From contig NZ_CP085154.1 in assembly GCF_022788695.1 (NCBI RefSeq), positions 2,294,001-2,358,000 of the forward strand: 64,000 nucleotides of DNA, written 5' to 3'. Positions 1 to 9,512 of the stretch are shown one piece after another. Each line of letters opens with the position of its first letter. Positions within the stretch are counted from its first letter, which is position 1. The stretch is from Pseudosulfitobacter sp. DSM 107133 (GTDB lineage: Bacteria > Pseudomonadota > Alphaproteobacteria > Rhodobacterales > Rhodobacteraceae). Below the pieces are notes generated by a model. The model had not been told where the DNA came from. It searched no databases and saw only the letters and a program-made list of their open reading frames with translations. A program made the position numbers and the translations under genes.

Positions 1-3000
1 TGATGCTGTCGTTGCCCTGAACCATGCCGGCCGGTTCGAACTTGGTGAACGTGAACGCATCAACAAACTCTTCCAGCGGCACGCCGTATTGCAGACCAAC
101 CGACACCGCGATAGCAAAGTTGTTCATCATGGCGCGGAAACCGGCACCTTCCTTGTGCATGTCGATAAAGATTTCGCCCAGGTTGCCGTCGGCATATTCG
201 CCGGTGCGCAGGTACACCTTGTGCCCGCCGACGATGGCCTTCTGGGTATAGCCCTTGCGACGCTCGGGCATTTTCTCGCGGTGCGATTTGACGATTTCCT
301 TGACGATGATCTTTTCAACGATCTTCTCGGCCAGAACGGTGGCTTTTTCCTGCATCGAACCGGATGCAAGGATCTCTTCCGCCTCTTCGTCATCCTCGAC
401 CAGCGCGGACGCCAGCGGCTGCGACAGTTTCGAGCCGTCACGGTACAGTGCGTTTGCCTTCACACCCAGCGACCACGACAGCTCGTACGCCTTCTGGCAA
501 TCCTCGATGGTGGCATCGTTGGGCATGTTGATCGTCTTGCTGATCGCGCCCGAGATGAACGATTGCGCGGCGGCCATCATATAGATGTGGCTGTCGACGC
601 TCAGGTAACGCTTGCCCTTCTTGCCGCAGGCATTGGCGCAATCAAAGATCGCGTAATGCTCTTCCTTCAGGAACGGCGCGCCTTCCAGTGTCATGGTGCC
701 GCACACGTGGTCGTTGGCCAGTTCGATGTCACGCTTGGTGAACCCAAGGTGGCGCAGCAGGTCGAAGGTGGGGTCGTTCAGCTTGGCCGCGGGGATGCCC
801 AGCACCTTGGTGCAGAAATCCTCGCCCAGCGTCCACTGGTTGAACACGAACCGGATGTCAAAGGCGCTTTCCAGCGCGGCGTCCACCTTGGCCAGCTCGT
901 TGGGACCAAAGCCGTGGCCGGTCAGCGACGTGTGGTTGATGCCGGGCGCATTGCCGATGGTGCCGTGGCCCACCGCATAGCTGACGATTTCCTCGATCTG
1001 GGCCGAGCCGTAGCCCAGCTTTTCCAGCGCCGCAGGCACCGACCGGTTAATGATCTTGAAGTACCCGCCACCGGCCAGCTTCTTGAACTTCACCAGCGCA
1101 AAGTCGGGCTCGATCCCCGTGGTGTCACAGTCCATCACCAGACCGATGGTGCCCGTGGGGGCAATGACCGAAGTCTGCGCGTTGCGATAACCGTGCTTTT
1201 CGCCAAGGCTCAGCGCCTCGTCCCAAGTGCTTTGGGCCATCTCGACCAGACGCATGTCAGGGCAACCGGCGATGTCCAGCGGCACCGGCTTTACGGCCAG
1301 CTTTTCATAGCCTTCGTCGTTGCCATAGGCGGCATTGCGGTGGTTGCGGATGACGCGCAGCATGTCCTTGGCGTTTTTCTTGTAGCCCGGGAACGCGCCC
1401 AGCTCGCCCGCCATCTCGGCGGATGTGGCATAGGCCACGCCGGTCATGATCGCGGTCAGCGCACCGCACAGCGCGCGGCCTTCGTCGCTGTCATAGGAAT
1501 AGCCCATGTTCATCAGCAAACCGCCGATGTTCGCATAGCCCAGACCCAGCGTGCGGAAGTCATAGGACCGCTGTGCAATCTCTTTCGACGGGAATTGCGC
1601 CATCATCACGCTGATTTCCAGCGTCACGGTCCACAGACGTGCTGCGTGCATGTAATCCTCGACCTGAAATTCACCGTCCTTCAGGAAGGTCAGCAGGTTC
1701 ATCGACGCCAGGTTACAGGCGGTGTCGTCCAGGAACATGTACTCCGAGCACGGGTTCGAGCCACGGATCGGGCCGTCCGCCGGGCACGTGTGCCATTCGT
1801 TCACGGTGTCGTGGTACTGGATGCCCGGATCAGCACAGGCCCATGCGGCGTGGCCCACCTGCTCCCACAGATCGCGGGCGCGGATCGTCTTGGTCACGCG
1901 GTTGTCGGTGCGGCTGATCAGTTCCCAGTCGGCGTCTTTTTCAACGGCCGTCAGGAAGGCGTTTGTCACGCGGATCGAGTTGTTCGAGTTCTGCCCCGAA
2001 ACCGAGCTGTAGGCTTCGGAATCCCAGTCGGTGTCATAGGTGGGGAACTCGATGCTGGTGTGGCCCTGTTTGGCATAATCCAGCACGCGTTTGATATAAG
2101 TCTCGGGGATCGCGACCTTTTTGGCGTCACGAATGGCTGCCTTCAGCCCTTCGTTCACCTTGGGGTCATAGGCGTCGGCCTCTGCGCCGTCCCATGCCTT
2201 GATCGCGGCGAAAAGCGCATTCAGCTTCTGTTCATGCATTTTCGAACCGGCAACGATGCTCGCCACTTTCTGCTCTTCGATCACCTTCCAGTTGATGAAA
2301 TCCTGAATGTCAGGGTGGTCCGCATCGACGATCACCATCTTGGCCGCGCGGCGCGTGGTGCCACCCGATTTGATCGCACCCGCTGCACGGTCACCGATTT
2401 TCAGGAAGCCCATCAGGCCGCTGGATTTGCCACCGCCGGACAGTTTTTCACCTTCGCCACGCAAGCTTGAAAAGTTGGTGCCGGTGCCCGAGCCGTATTT
2501 GAAAAGCCGTGCTTCACGCACCCAAAGGTCCATGATGCCGCCATCGCCCACCAGGTCGTCGGCAACCGACTGGATAAAGCAGGCGTGGGGCTGCGGGTGC
2601 TCGTAAGAAGAGGTCGAGCGGGTCAGCTCGCCGGTCTTGTGGTCCACATAATAGTGGCCCTGCGCCGGACCGTCGATCCCATAAGCCCAGTGCAGGCCGG
2701 TGTTGAACCACTGCGGGCTGTTGGGCGCAGCGCGCTGCGTCGCCAACATGTGGCGCATTTCGTCGTAATAAGTCCGTGCGTCTTCCTCGGTGGTGAAATA
2801 GCCACCCTTCCAGCCCCAATAGGCCCAGGCCCCTGCCAGACGGTCAAACACCTGCTTGGACGAGGTTTCGCCGCCCATCTTGGCACCCTTTGCAGGAACA
2901 GAGCGCCACAGGAATTCAGGAACACCCTTTTCCTTGATCTTTTCAACCTTGCTGGGCACGCCGACCTTGCGGAAATATTTCTGCGCGATCACATCGCTGG

Positions 3001-3151
3001 CCACCTGGCTCCACGACGAGGGCACTTCGACATTGTCGAGGTGAAAGACGATCGTCCCATCGGGATTGCGGATTTCGGACACGGTCGTAATGAAATCCAG
3101 CGATGCATAGGCATCTGATCCGGCTTTGGTAAACTTTCGGTCAATTTTCAT
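1..3151 (-). CDS. nrdJ: Adenosylcobalamin-dependent (class II) ribonucleoside-diphosphate reductase, 3' end outside window
   Basis: Reduces ribonucleotides to deoxyribonucleotides for DNA synthesis using coenzyme B12, so it needs no separate radical-generating subunit. About 1050 codons are visible; the C-terminal end, where the redox-active cysteines of this family lie, runs off the left edge. The N-terminus starts [11 protein letters not shown], with a GAGG ribosome-binding site about 10 nt upstream. The active-site signature NPCSE, followed by a [12 protein letters not shown] stretch, is clear near residue 470, and the PTGTIG phosphate-binding stretch is present further on. It stands alone, reading leftward. 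The preceding 0.5 kb carries a candidate NrdR box and two near-DnaA boxes (listed separately). Identification is secure; nothing can be said about the missing C-terminus. Confidence 0.96.
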   Translation of the reverse strand, partial: MKIDRKFTKAGSDAYASLDFITTVSEIRNPDGTIVFHLDNVEVPSSWSQVASDVIAQKYFRKVGVPSKVEKIKEKGVPEFLWRSVPAKGAKMGGETSSKQVFDRLAGAWAYWGWKGGYFTTEEDARTYYDEMRHMLATQRAAPNSPQWFNTGLHWAYGIDGPAQGHYYVDHKTGELTRSTSSYEHPQPHACFIQSVADDLVGDGGIMDLWVREARLFKYGSGTGTNFSSLRGEGEKLSGGGKSSGLMGFLKIGDRAAGAIKSGGTTRRAAKMVIVDADHPDIQDFINWKVIEEQKVASIVAGSKMHEQKLNALFAAIKAWDGAEADAYDPKVNEGLKAAIRDAKKVAIPETYIKRVLDYAKQGHTSIEFPTYDTDWDSEAYSSVSGQNSNNSIRVTNAFLTAVEKDADWELISRTDNRVTKTIRARDLWEQVGHAAWACADPGIQYHDTVNEWHTCPADGPIRGSNPCSEYMFLDDTACNLASMNLLTFLKDGEFQVEDYMHAARLWTVTLEISVMMAQFPSKEIAQRSYDFRTLGLGYANIGGLLMNMGYSYDSDEGRALCGALTAIMTGVAYATSAEMAGELGAFPGYKKNAKDMLRVIRNHRNAAYGNDEGYEKLAVKPVPLDIAGCPDMRLVEMAQSTWDEALSLGEKHGYRNAQTSVIAPTGTIGLVMDCDTTGIEPDFALVKFKKLAGGGYFKIINRSVPAALEKLGYGSAQIEEIVSYAVGHGTIGNAPGINHTSLTGHGFGPNELAKVDAALESAFDIRFVFNQWTLGEDFCTKVLGIPAAKLNDPTFDLLRHLGFTKRDIELANDHVCGTMTLEGAPFLKEEHYAIFDCANACGKKGKRYLSVDSHIYMMAAAQSFISGAISKTINMPNDATIEDCQKAYELSWSLGVKANALYRDGSKLSQPLASALVEDDEEAEEILASGSMQEKATVLAEKIVEKIIVKEIVKSHREKMPERRKGYTQKAIVGGHKVYLRTGEYADGNLGEIFIDMHKEGAGFRAMMNNFAIAVSVGLQYGVPLEEFVDAFTFTKFEPAGMVQGNDSI

Positions 3152-3334
3152 CGCGCTGCCTCATATCCAGCATTTTCAGATTAGACAGCTGACGTTGCAG
3201 CGGTCCGTTTGGCTTATCGACTGAAAACAAACGACACCGCTTGGTCCGCTGAAAGCCGGTTGTTCCGGCCGCGGTTCCGCCTGATATGACGAAAATTGTC
3301 TGTCCCAGTGGCGTCGGGGATGGGGTAGTGTTGA

Positions 3335-3350
3335 CCACTAAATGTTGTGT
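3335..3350. promoter_or_regulatory. Candidate NrdR box upstream of nrdJ
   Basis: The 16-mer CCACTAAATGTTGTGT matches 13 of 16 positions of the usual NrdR box (acaCwAtATaTwgtgt). It lies 184 bases before the nrdJ start codon. NrdR represses ribonucleotide reductase genes and normally binds two such boxes. No good second box was found at the expected spacing, so this is a candidate only. Confidence 0.45.
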
Positions 3351-3491
3351 TGCCTGACGCTGTCTGCACAACCTGACGTATCCGGTGGGCTTGCGTCAAC
3401 GAAAATTTTTAGGTTTTTTTCTACGCAACAGCCTTGACCGACGAACAAGATTGTATCGTCAACGGAGTCTGCTGATTCAGGGTCGCAAGGT

Positions 3492-3520
3492 GGTGGATAA
3501 CCCCCAAAATGTTACCCACA
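3492..3520. promoter_or_regulatory. Two near-DnaA boxes in opposite orientation upstream of nrdJ
   Basis: GGTGGATAA at 3492-3500 (minus orientation) and TTACCCACA at 3512-3520 (plus orientation) each match the DnaA box TTATCCACA at 8 of 9 positions and are separated by 11 bases. DnaA is known to regulate ribonucleotide reductase transcription in some bacteria. Two single-mismatch boxes are too few for an origin of replication. A regulatory role is inference. Confidence 0.3.
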
Positions 3521-3689
3521 GGCTGTGAATGAATTTTTCTAACATTGAAGCAAGCTTAGCCCGCTCATGTGACGTTGTTCATGAAGTTGTACCCAGCTTC
3601 ATCCACGGTTCTGCGCCGCAGCGCGAAACGGTTTGTCCTTGGATGGGAAGTATGATCGTTTGGAGGCAACTGGCAAAAAGGGCACGCTC

Positions 3690-4154
3690 ATGAAACTGAT
3701 TTCGGCACTCTTGCCCATCTTGTTGGCAGCCTGTTCCCCACAATATGTAGAAACAACGGTCAGCAATCCACAAGATTTGCCCGTGCGTCGTGCTTTGTTT
3801 GCCCAAGACCCCACCGGCCTACACGAAGCCTTTCGCGCGGCCTGCGACTCACCAGGCGACATTCTGGCGACTCCCGCACGGGGAATCGTTCAGTGTCGCA
3901 CCCTGCCCACCCCCGATTTTGCCGCATTCTTGTTGCTGGAATATGACGGTGCGCTGAAAACCCCCACCGTGGTCATGCAGAAACAGCAGCGCCGCACCGA
4001 TGCGGGGCCACAGTCCACACTGGTCGAATTCAGCTATTTCGCAGAGGTGCCGCAGAAATCGGGCACGCCGCGGCGCATCTATTATAAAGACCGCCAGCTG
4101 GATCATTTGCTGGACCAGATGATGCGTGCCGCCGGTGGCAAGACGGTTGACTAG
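3690..4154 (+). CDS. Small lipoprotein of unknown function
   Basis: 154 residues starting MKLISALLPILLAACSPQY: a short hydrophobic signal followed by the lipobox LLAAC, so the mature protein would begin at the lipid-modified cysteine (residue 15) and be membrane-anchored. An upstream in-frame ATG at 3633 would put 19 residues before the signal sequence and spoil it. The ATG at 3690 has AAAAAGGG upstream and is preferred. The rest is a soluble domain of about 140 residues with no motif I recognise. It ends some 60 bases before the tRNA on the opposite strand. Function unknown. Confidence 0.8.
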   Translation: MKLISALLPILLAACSPQYVETTVSNPQDLPVRRALFAQDPTGLHEAFRAACDSPGDILATPARGIVQCRTLPTPDFAAFLLLEYDGALKTPTVVMQKQQRRTDAGPQSTLVEFSYFAEVPQKSGTPRRIYYKDRQLDHLLDQMMRAAGGKTVD

Positions 4155-4217
4155 ACGCGCCTGATCCGGCGCGCGCGTTGCGCGTGCCGTGAAAGATCAA
4201 ACATCGTAAGAGATATA

Positions 4218-4294
<77 letters not shown>

Positions 4295-4357
4295 AACCAT
4301 GGGCGGTGCATAACGACCACCCCGTCGATTGAAAAGAGCAAAAGTGCCCTGCGGGTG

Positions 4358-4828
4358 CTATTCTGTGCAGGGCCATGCAGCATCGGCGTCACGAAACGCC
4401 GGATGACGCACCTGAGTGCCGGTGGTGATACCCAGTCGCGCGGCCAGTCCGCCGTTTATTTCCAATGCGGCCAGCATATTCTCGCCGCCGAAAATCGGGG
4501 TTTCGTCCAGGGGAATCGCGTTGCGGTGAATGTTCTGCACCACGCCCTGCGCATCAATGAACAGCATGTCCAGCGGGATCAGCGTATTGCGCATCCAGAA
4601 CGACATGCTGCGCGGTCTGTCATAAACAAAGAGCATCCCGGCCGATTGCGCCATCTTCGTCCGGTGCATCAGCCCTTTCGCGCGTTCTGCATCCGTGTCG
4701 GCAATCTCGACATTAAACCGCGCCTGGCCCCAGTCACCGCGCAGCTCGACCGCCCCTTGGGAACAGGCCGCCCACAGCGCGTTGGCGCCAAAAATCAGAA
4801 AAAGACCGGTAAACAGAAAGCCGCGCAT
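4358..4828 (-). CDS. Secreted DUF192 family protein
   Basis: 156 residues. The start MRGFLFTGLFLIFGANALWA gives a good signal peptide with a probable signal peptidase I site after ALWA; a start 33 bases further upstream would overlap the preceding gene. The body contains the DUF192 features AERAKGLMHRTKM, GMLFVYDRPRSMSFWMRNT and PLDMLFID. The family is small, exported and of unknown function. The ATG lies two bases after the stop of the cold-shock gene, so the two are probably cotranscribed. Confidence 0.9.
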   Translation of the reverse strand: MRGFLFTGLFLIFGANALWAACSQGAVELRGDWGQARFNVEIADTDAERAKGLMHRTKMAQSAGMLFVYDRPRSMSFWMRNTLIPLDMLFIDAQGVVQNIHRNAIPLDETPIFGGENMLAALEINGGLAARLGITTGTQVRHPAFRDADAAWPCTE

Positions 4829-4830
4829 TG

Positions 4831-5382
4831 TCAGTCGTCCTTTGACAGCGCCGCCTCCCAAGGGTGAACTTCGGCGGCCATGCGCCCACGTTTGCCATCA
4901 ATCACCCGAATTGCCAAGGCTTCGCCCGGTTGCAGGTCGGCCAGACCCGACCGGCGCAGCACCTCGACATGCAGAAAAACATCTTCTGCGCGACCAAAGA
5001 CATTGGCAAAGCCGAACCCCTTGCCCTTGTCGAACCACTTCACCCGCGCCGGTTCCAGCGGCACCATGTCCAGATCCGCAGCACCGATTTCGGCCAGTTC
5101 GTTCATCGGCAGGCTTGGTTCTACACCTTCGGGCGGTGAGATCGACAGCACTTCGACCGCCTGAACTCCGCGTTCCGTCTGTTGAACCGTCACACTGATC
5201 CGCGCCATATCCGAAACCGAACTTTGGCCAAAATTGCGCAACACATTCACATGCAGCAGAATGTCGGGACCGCCCGTATCAGCGACGATAAAGCCAAACC
5301 CTTTGACCGGATCGAACCATTTCACCAGCCCGGTCAAGGGTACAAGTTTGATTTCTTCGTCGGACACAGAGCGGTCTTTCAT
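4831..5382 (-). CDS. Cold-shock protein with two cold-shock domains
   Basis: 183 residues with two CSD beta-barrels. The first has the RNP1-like motif KWFDPVKGFGFIV (around residues 21-33), the second KWFDKGKGFGFANV (around 113-126). Such proteins bind single-stranded nucleic acid and act as RNA chaperones. The frame is open upstream to an ATG at 5523, but those 47 residues do not resemble the family and would overlap pdxH. The start at MKDRSVSDEE leaves a 113-base leader after pdxH, which would suit a cold-shock mRNA, although no strong ribosome-binding site is visible there. Start uncertain, identity secure. Confidence 0.85.
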   Translation of the reverse strand: MKDRSVSDEEIKLVPLTGLVKWFDPVKGFGFIVADTGGPDILLHVNVLRNFGQSSVSDMARISVTVQQTERGVQAVEVLSISPPEGVEPSLPMNELAEIGAADLDMVPLEPARVKWFDKGKGFGFANVFGRAEDVFLHVEVLRRSGLADLQPGEALAIRVIDGKRGRMAAEVHPWEAALSKDD

Positions 5383-5495
5383 ATGCAGAACATTTTCATT
5401 CACAAGTGGCGCAAGACTTGCACGATTTCCACATCGCTTTTCAAGCGAGAAAAATTCAAACATTTCAAGTTTCTGCATTTCACGCTTCGTGAAAT

Positions 5496-6101
5496 TCAGG
5501 GATTTAGGCGCTGAATCCGCCATGGATCAGCCTTGTTTTCACGCCACCATTTGTACCTGTCATGTAGTCTGAAATCGCCATCTGCCCAGAATTCTATCTC
5601 GACCGGGGTGATCCGGTAGCCGCCCCAGAATGGCGGGCGTTTGGGGTTGGTTCCATGCTGCGCGGTGACCTTTGCGACCTCGGCCATCAGGGTTGCGCGG
5701 TTTTTCAACGGGCGGCTCTGGCGCGACGCCCAGGCGCCCAGACGGCTTTTCAGCGACCGTGACGCATAATAGGCGTCAGCCCGTTCACCATCTTCGCGTG
5801 TGACCGTCCCGCGCACCCGCACCTGCCTGCGCAATGATTTCCAGTGCATCACAAAGGCGGCTGTCTTGGCGTGTTCCAGCTCTTGCGCCTTGGCGCTTTC
5901 ATAATTGGTGTAAAAGATGAATGCGTCGTCCGTGATGTCCTTTAACAATACCATGCGGGCATTCGGCATGCCCTGTGCATCAACCGTGGCCAGGGCAATG
6001 GCATTGGGATCATTCAACTCGACCGCTTCCGCCTCGGCCAACCAGCTGCGCGCCAGGGCAAACGGGTCTTCGCCTGCGAATTTACCACTGCGTTCTGCCA
6101 T
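5496..6101 (-). CDS. pdxH: Pyridoxamine/pyridoxine 5'-phosphate oxidase
   Basis: 201 residues, the usual length. FMN-dependent oxidation of pyridoxine or pyridoxamine phosphate to pyridoxal 5'-phosphate, the last step of vitamin B6 supply. Family features seen: [54 protein letters not shown] and the C-terminal WRIQRLNP. The start MAERSGKF is chosen because GGAG lies 6 bases ahead; an upstream MMEKR start is possible. It is divergent from fabI and upstream of the cold-shock gene. Confidence 0.96.
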   Translation of the reverse strand: MAERSGKFAGEDPFALARSWLAEAEAVELNDPNAIALATVDAQGMPNARMVLLKDITDDAFIFYTNYESAKAQELEHAKTAAFVMHWKSLRRQVRVRGTVTREDGERADAYYASRSLKSRLGAWASRQSRPLKNRATLMAEVAKVTAQHGTNPKRPPFWGGYRITPVEIEFWADGDFRLHDRYKWWRENKADPWRIQRLNP

Positions 6102-6264
6102 TCTTTTCTCCATCATTTTCGTAACATCGGTCGTGCCGCGGCATGTATCTGCCTACTATACCGCATAAAGACCACATCGGATGCATACCATCTCTCTTGA
6201 TGGCATCGGGTCAATCGCCTAAAGGTCAGGTAGGTGAAGTGGCTTGAAGGCAAAGGGGTTTTTG

Positions 6265-7068
6265 ATGGCGCATGAGCTAATGAAGGGCAAACGCGGTTTG
6301 ATCATGGGCCTTGCCAATGACAAGTCGATCGCGTGGGGCATTGCCAAGACACTTGCGGATGCCGGTGCACAGCTGGCATTTTCCTATCAGGGCGATGCGC
6401 TGAAGAAACGTGTTGACCCGCTGGCCGCGTCTTTGGGCAGCAACATTGTCCTGCCCTGCGACGTGGGTGACGAGGCATCGATTGATGCGCTGTTTGCCTC
6501 CCTGAAAGAGACATGGGGCAATCTGGATTTTGTGGTTCATGCCATCGGCTTTTCGGACAAGAACGAACTTCGCGGGCGCTATGTCGACACCAGCCGCGCC
6601 AACTTCGCCATGTCCATGGACATTTCGGTCTATTCCTTCACTGCCGTGATGCAGCGCGCCGAGAAGATGATGAACCCCGGCAGCAGCGCCGTGACGCTCA
6701 CCTATTACGGCGCCGAAAAGGTGATGCCGCATTATAACGTGATGGGCGTGGCCAAAGCCGCCCTTGAGGCGTCGGTGCAATATCTGGCCGAAGATCTGGG
6801 CAAGGACGGCATCCGCGTCAACGCGATCTCGGCCGGCCCGATCAAAACGCTGGCCGCGTCGGGCATCGGCGATTTCCGGTACATCATGAAGTGGAATGAG
6901 TACAACTCTCCCCTGCGCCGCAACGTGACCATCGAGGACGTGGGCAAGGCCGCGCTTTATCTGCTGTCCGATCTGGGCAGCGGCACAACGGGTGAAAACC
7001 TGCACGTCGATGCAGGCTATCATGTGGTCGGCATGAAGGCGGTCGACGCCCCCGACATTACCAAGTGA
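6265..7068 (+). CDS. fabI: Enoyl-[acyl-carrier-protein] reductase (NADH)
   Basis: 267 residues. Catalyses the last reduction of each fatty-acid elongation cycle. The N-terminal glycine-rich nucleotide site reads GLIMGLANDKSIAWGIAK, typical of FabI rather than general short-chain dehydrogenases. The catalytic Tyr157 and Lys164 lie in YNVMGVAK, and SAGPIKTLAASGI follows. The ATG at 6265 has AAAGGGG about 8 bases upstream; an in-frame TTG at 6244 is less likely. It begins a rightward run with the exporter gene 7 bases downstream. Confidence 0.96.
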   Translation: MAHELMKGKRGLIMGLANDKSIAWGIAKTLADAGAQLAFSYQGDALKKRVDPLAASLGSNIVLPCDVGDEASIDALFASLKETWGNLDFVVHAIGFSDKNELRGRYVDTSRANFAMSMDISVYSFTAVMQRAEKMMNPGSSAVTLTYYGAEKVMPHYNVMGVAKAALEASVQYLAEDLGKDGIRVNAISAGPIKTLAASGIGDFRYIMKWNEYNSPLRRNVTIEDVGKAALYLLSDLGSGTTGENLHVDAGYHVVGMKAVDAPDITK

Positions 7069-7075
7069 TCCGCAT

Positions 7076-7678
7076 ATGTCGCTCGAAAGCCTGATTGCCT
7101 TTAACGCGGTTCTCATCGCCGCCCTGCTGAGCCCCGGCGCCGCATTCCTGACATCGGTGCGCATATCGGTCAGCGCAGGACGTGCGGCAGGCATGGCCAC
7201 AGGTCTTGGGCTGGCGACAATGGCCGCGCTTTGGACCACGGCGGCGCTGATGGGGCTTGAGGGGCTGTTTGCCCTGTTCCCCTGGGCTTATACCACGCTG
7301 AAAATCGCTGGTGCGTTCTATCTGATCTGGATTGCCGTGCAGACGTGGCGCCATGCGCGCACGCCGCTAGGCGATGTGTCCGTGCCGCGCGGGCGCGCGT
7401 TTCTGACGGGTTTTCTGGTCAACCTTGGCAATCCCAAATCCATGCTCTTTGCCGGTGCGATCATTGTGGTGATCTTCCCGCAGGGGCTTGATCCGGTGCA
7501 TATTGCGCTGATCGTTGCCAATCACTTCGTGCTTGAGCTCGTGTTTTACACCGCCTGTGCCGTGCTCTTGTCTACCGGCCCTGCCCGTGCGCGCTATATC
7601 GCAGCCAAACCCGTACTGGACCGTATCGCTGCGGTGGCCTTGGGTGGCTTTGGCCTGAAACTGCTTACAGGAAAGTAA
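7076..7678 (+). CDS. LysE/RhtB family amino-acid exporter
   Basis: 200 residues, almost entirely hydrophobic, with about six membrane segments. The N-terminal [17 protein letters not shown] contains the SPGP-like turn typical of the LysE/RhtB superfamily, and [13 protein letters not shown] is the second family signature. Such proteins export amino acids or derivatives; the substrate cannot be read from sequence. It sits 7 bases after fabI and 4 bases before gpt, so all three may share a transcript, with no obvious functional link. Confidence 0.88.
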   Translation: MSLESLIAFNAVLIAALLSPGAAFLTSVRISVSAGRAAGMATGLGLATMAALWTTAALMGLEGLFALFPWAYTTLKIAGAFYLIWIAVQTWRHARTPLGDVSVPRGRAFLTGFLVNLGNPKSMLFAGAIIVVIFPQGLDPVHIALIVANHFVLELVFYTACAVLLSTGPARARYIAAKPVLDRIAAVALGGFGLKLLTGK

Positions 7679-7682
7679 TCCG

Positions 7683-8186
7683 ATGACCGACCGCCTGCCC
7701 CACGAAAAAGGTTTTCACATCAGCTGGGACCAGATCCACCGCGACAGCCGCGCGCTGGCCTGGCGTCTGGACGGGCACGGCCCCGACGAAGGAGGCTGGC
7801 GCGCCGTGGTGGCGATCACCCGTGGTGGCATGGCCCCCGCGATGATCGTCGCGCGCGAACTGGACATCCGCACTGTTGATACGATCAGCATCAAATCCTA
7901 CGACCATCAGGACCAGTCCGAAGCGCGGGTGCTGAAATACCCCGACGCCAGGATGATGGGCGACGGCACCGGCATTCTGATCATCGACGATCTGGTGGAC
8001 AGCGGAAAAACCCTTGAAGTTGTCCGCGCCATGTACCCCAAGGCGCATTTCGCCACCGTCTATGCCAAACCAAAGGGCCGCCCGCAGGTCGATACCTTTA
8101 TCACCGAAGTCTCTCAGGACACGTGGATCTTCTTCCCATGGGACATGGCGCTGCAATACGTCGAGCCCTATCGCGGCAAGGACTAA
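7683..8186 (+). CDS. gpt: Xanthine-guanine phosphoribosyltransferase
   Basis: 167 residues. Salvages guanine and xanthine by transferring phosphoribose from PRPP. The PRPP-binding loop is [13 protein letters not shown] (around 98-110), and [13 protein letters not shown] is the earlier phosphate-contact stretch. The C-terminal [18 protein letters not shown] resembles bacterial Gpt. It follows the exporter gene at a 4-base gap. Confidence 0.92.
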   Translation: MTDRLPHEKGFHISWDQIHRDSRALAWRLDGHGPDEGGWRAVVAITRGGMAPAMIVARELDIRTVDTISIKSYDHQDQSEARVLKYPDARMMGDGTGILIIDDLVDSGKTLEVVRAMYPKAHFATVYAKPKGRPQVDTFITEVSQDTWIFFPWDMALQYVEPYRGKD

Positions 8187-8253
8187 CGCACCCGCTTCTC
8201 TGGTTCAAAAAATCCCCGCCGGAGGCATCTGCCCCCTCAACCGGAGCCAACCG

Positions 8254-9435
8254 ATGAATTTGCCACGCACCGCCACCACATTCGCCCCGCCCGTCATGGA
8301 AGCGCGTCGCTGGCTGGACGGGGTCACCCATCCCGCCGACCGCCCGCTGATCAACGTGAGCCAGGCCGCGCCGGTTGACCCGCCGCCCCCCGCTTTGCGT
8401 CAGGCGATGGCGGATGCGGCGCTGACCAAAGACGATGCGCACCTTTATGGCCCCGTGCTGGGCATGCCCGCCCTGCGCGATGCATTGGCCGCCCAGATCA
8501 GCACGCATTACGAAGCGTCGGTCACGGGCGATCACGTTGCGATTACCTCGGGCTGCAATCAGGCATTCGCCGCCGCCATCGCCACGCTCTGTGCCGAGGG
8601 TGACGAGGTGATCCTGCCGACGCCCTGGTACTTCAATCACAAGATGTGGCTGGACATGTCCGGCGTCACATCCGTGGCCCTGCGCACCGGCGACGATCTG
8701 TTGCCCGACGTGGACGCGGCCCGTGCCCTGATCACGCCACGCACCCGTGCGATTGCGCTGGTCACCCCCAACAACCCCGGCGGCGTGGAATACCCCGCCG
8801 AACTGGTCCGCGCATTTTACGATCTTGCGCGGGATACGGGCATCACGCTGATGGTTGACGAGACCTACCGCGATTTCGACAGCCGCACCGGCGCGCCGCA
8901 CGCGCTGTTCCAACAGGACGGCTGGCAGGACACGTTCATCCATCTGTATTCTTTTTCAAAGGCTTACCGCCTGACCGGTCACCGCGTCGGCGCGCTGGCG
9001 GCCTCCCCTGCACGGCTGGCCGAGGTGGAAAAGTTCCTTGATACCGTCGCCATCTGCCCCGGCCAGATCGGCCAGTATGCCGCGCTTTGGGGGTTGGAAA
9101 ACCTGTCGCAATGGGTCGCGGGCGAACGCGACGAGATTCTGGCCCGCCGCGCGGCCATCGCCAGCGGTTTCGATGTGCTGGCGGCCCAAGGCTGGCGTTT
9201 GCTGGGGCTGGGGGCCTATTTCGCCTATATGGAGCATCCTTTTGCGGCCTCTTCGGCGGATCTGGCGCCGCAACTGGTGCGCGAGGCCGGCATCCTGTGC
9301 CTGCCCGGCACCATGTTCTGCCCCGCCGAGGATCCCGCAGGGCCGCGCCAGCTGCGCATCGCATTTGCCAATCTCGATGTCACGGGAATCGCTGAATTCT
9401 ATCGCCGTCTTGCCGCGCTGGAGCTGGCGCGCTGA
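8254..9435 (+). CDS. PLP-dependent class I/II aminotransferase
   Basis: 393 residues of fold-type I aminotransferase. The PLP lysine is in YSFSKAYRLTGHRVGAL (SFSKAY), the substrate and cofactor contacts TPNNPGG and VDETYRDF precede it, and the C-terminal RIAFANLD arginine is the expected carboxylate anchor. The start MNLPRTATTF is preceded by GGAG 9 bases upstream; the open frame extends upstream into gpt but that part is out-of-frame gpt sequence. The amino-acid substrate is not determinable. Confidence 0.87.
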   Translation: MNLPRTATTFAPPVMEARRWLDGVTHPADRPLINVSQAAPVDPPPPALRQAMADAALTKDDAHLYGPVLGMPALRDALAAQISTHYEASVTGDHVAITSGCNQAFAAAIATLCAEGDEVILPTPWYFNHKMWLDMSGVTSVALRTGDDLLPDVDAARALITPRTRAIALVTPNNPGGVEYPAELVRAFYDLARDTGITLMVDETYRDFDSRTGAPHALFQQDGWQDTFIHLYSFSKAYRLTGHRVGALAASPARLAEVEKFLDTVAICPGQIGQYAALWGLENLSQWVAGERDEILARRAAIASGFDVLAAQGWRLLGLGAYFAYMEHPFAASSADLAPQLVREAGILCLPGTMFCPAEDPAGPRQLRIAFANLDVTGIAEFYRRLAALELAR

Positions 9436-9512
9436 CAGGCAGCGTTGTCGGGCCTTGCCCCTGCTCTGCACGCTCGCTAGACAAAGCAAACCGTTACCCG
9501 AGGACCCATACA

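Larger units (their letters stand above)
3152..3689. other. Intergenic region between divergent nrdJ and lipoprotein gene
   Basis: About 540 bases without a convincing gene. Short open frames here lack a recognisable product and a ribosome-binding site. The stretch is more AT-rich than its surroundings and holds the candidate nrdJ regulatory sites (NrdR-like box, paired near-DnaA boxes). It should contain the promoters of both divergent genes, but no clear -35/-10 pair was identified. Confidence 0.6.

Noticed and set aside
89-2470. Plus-strand open frame of 793 codons opposite nrdJ
   Set aside because: Antisense to a clear class II ribonucleotide reductase; low-complexity composition, no ribosome-binding site.
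3492-3520. Possible origin of replication from paired DnaA-like boxes
   Set aside because: Only two single-mismatch boxes, no adjacent AT-rich unwinding region or typical origin genes.
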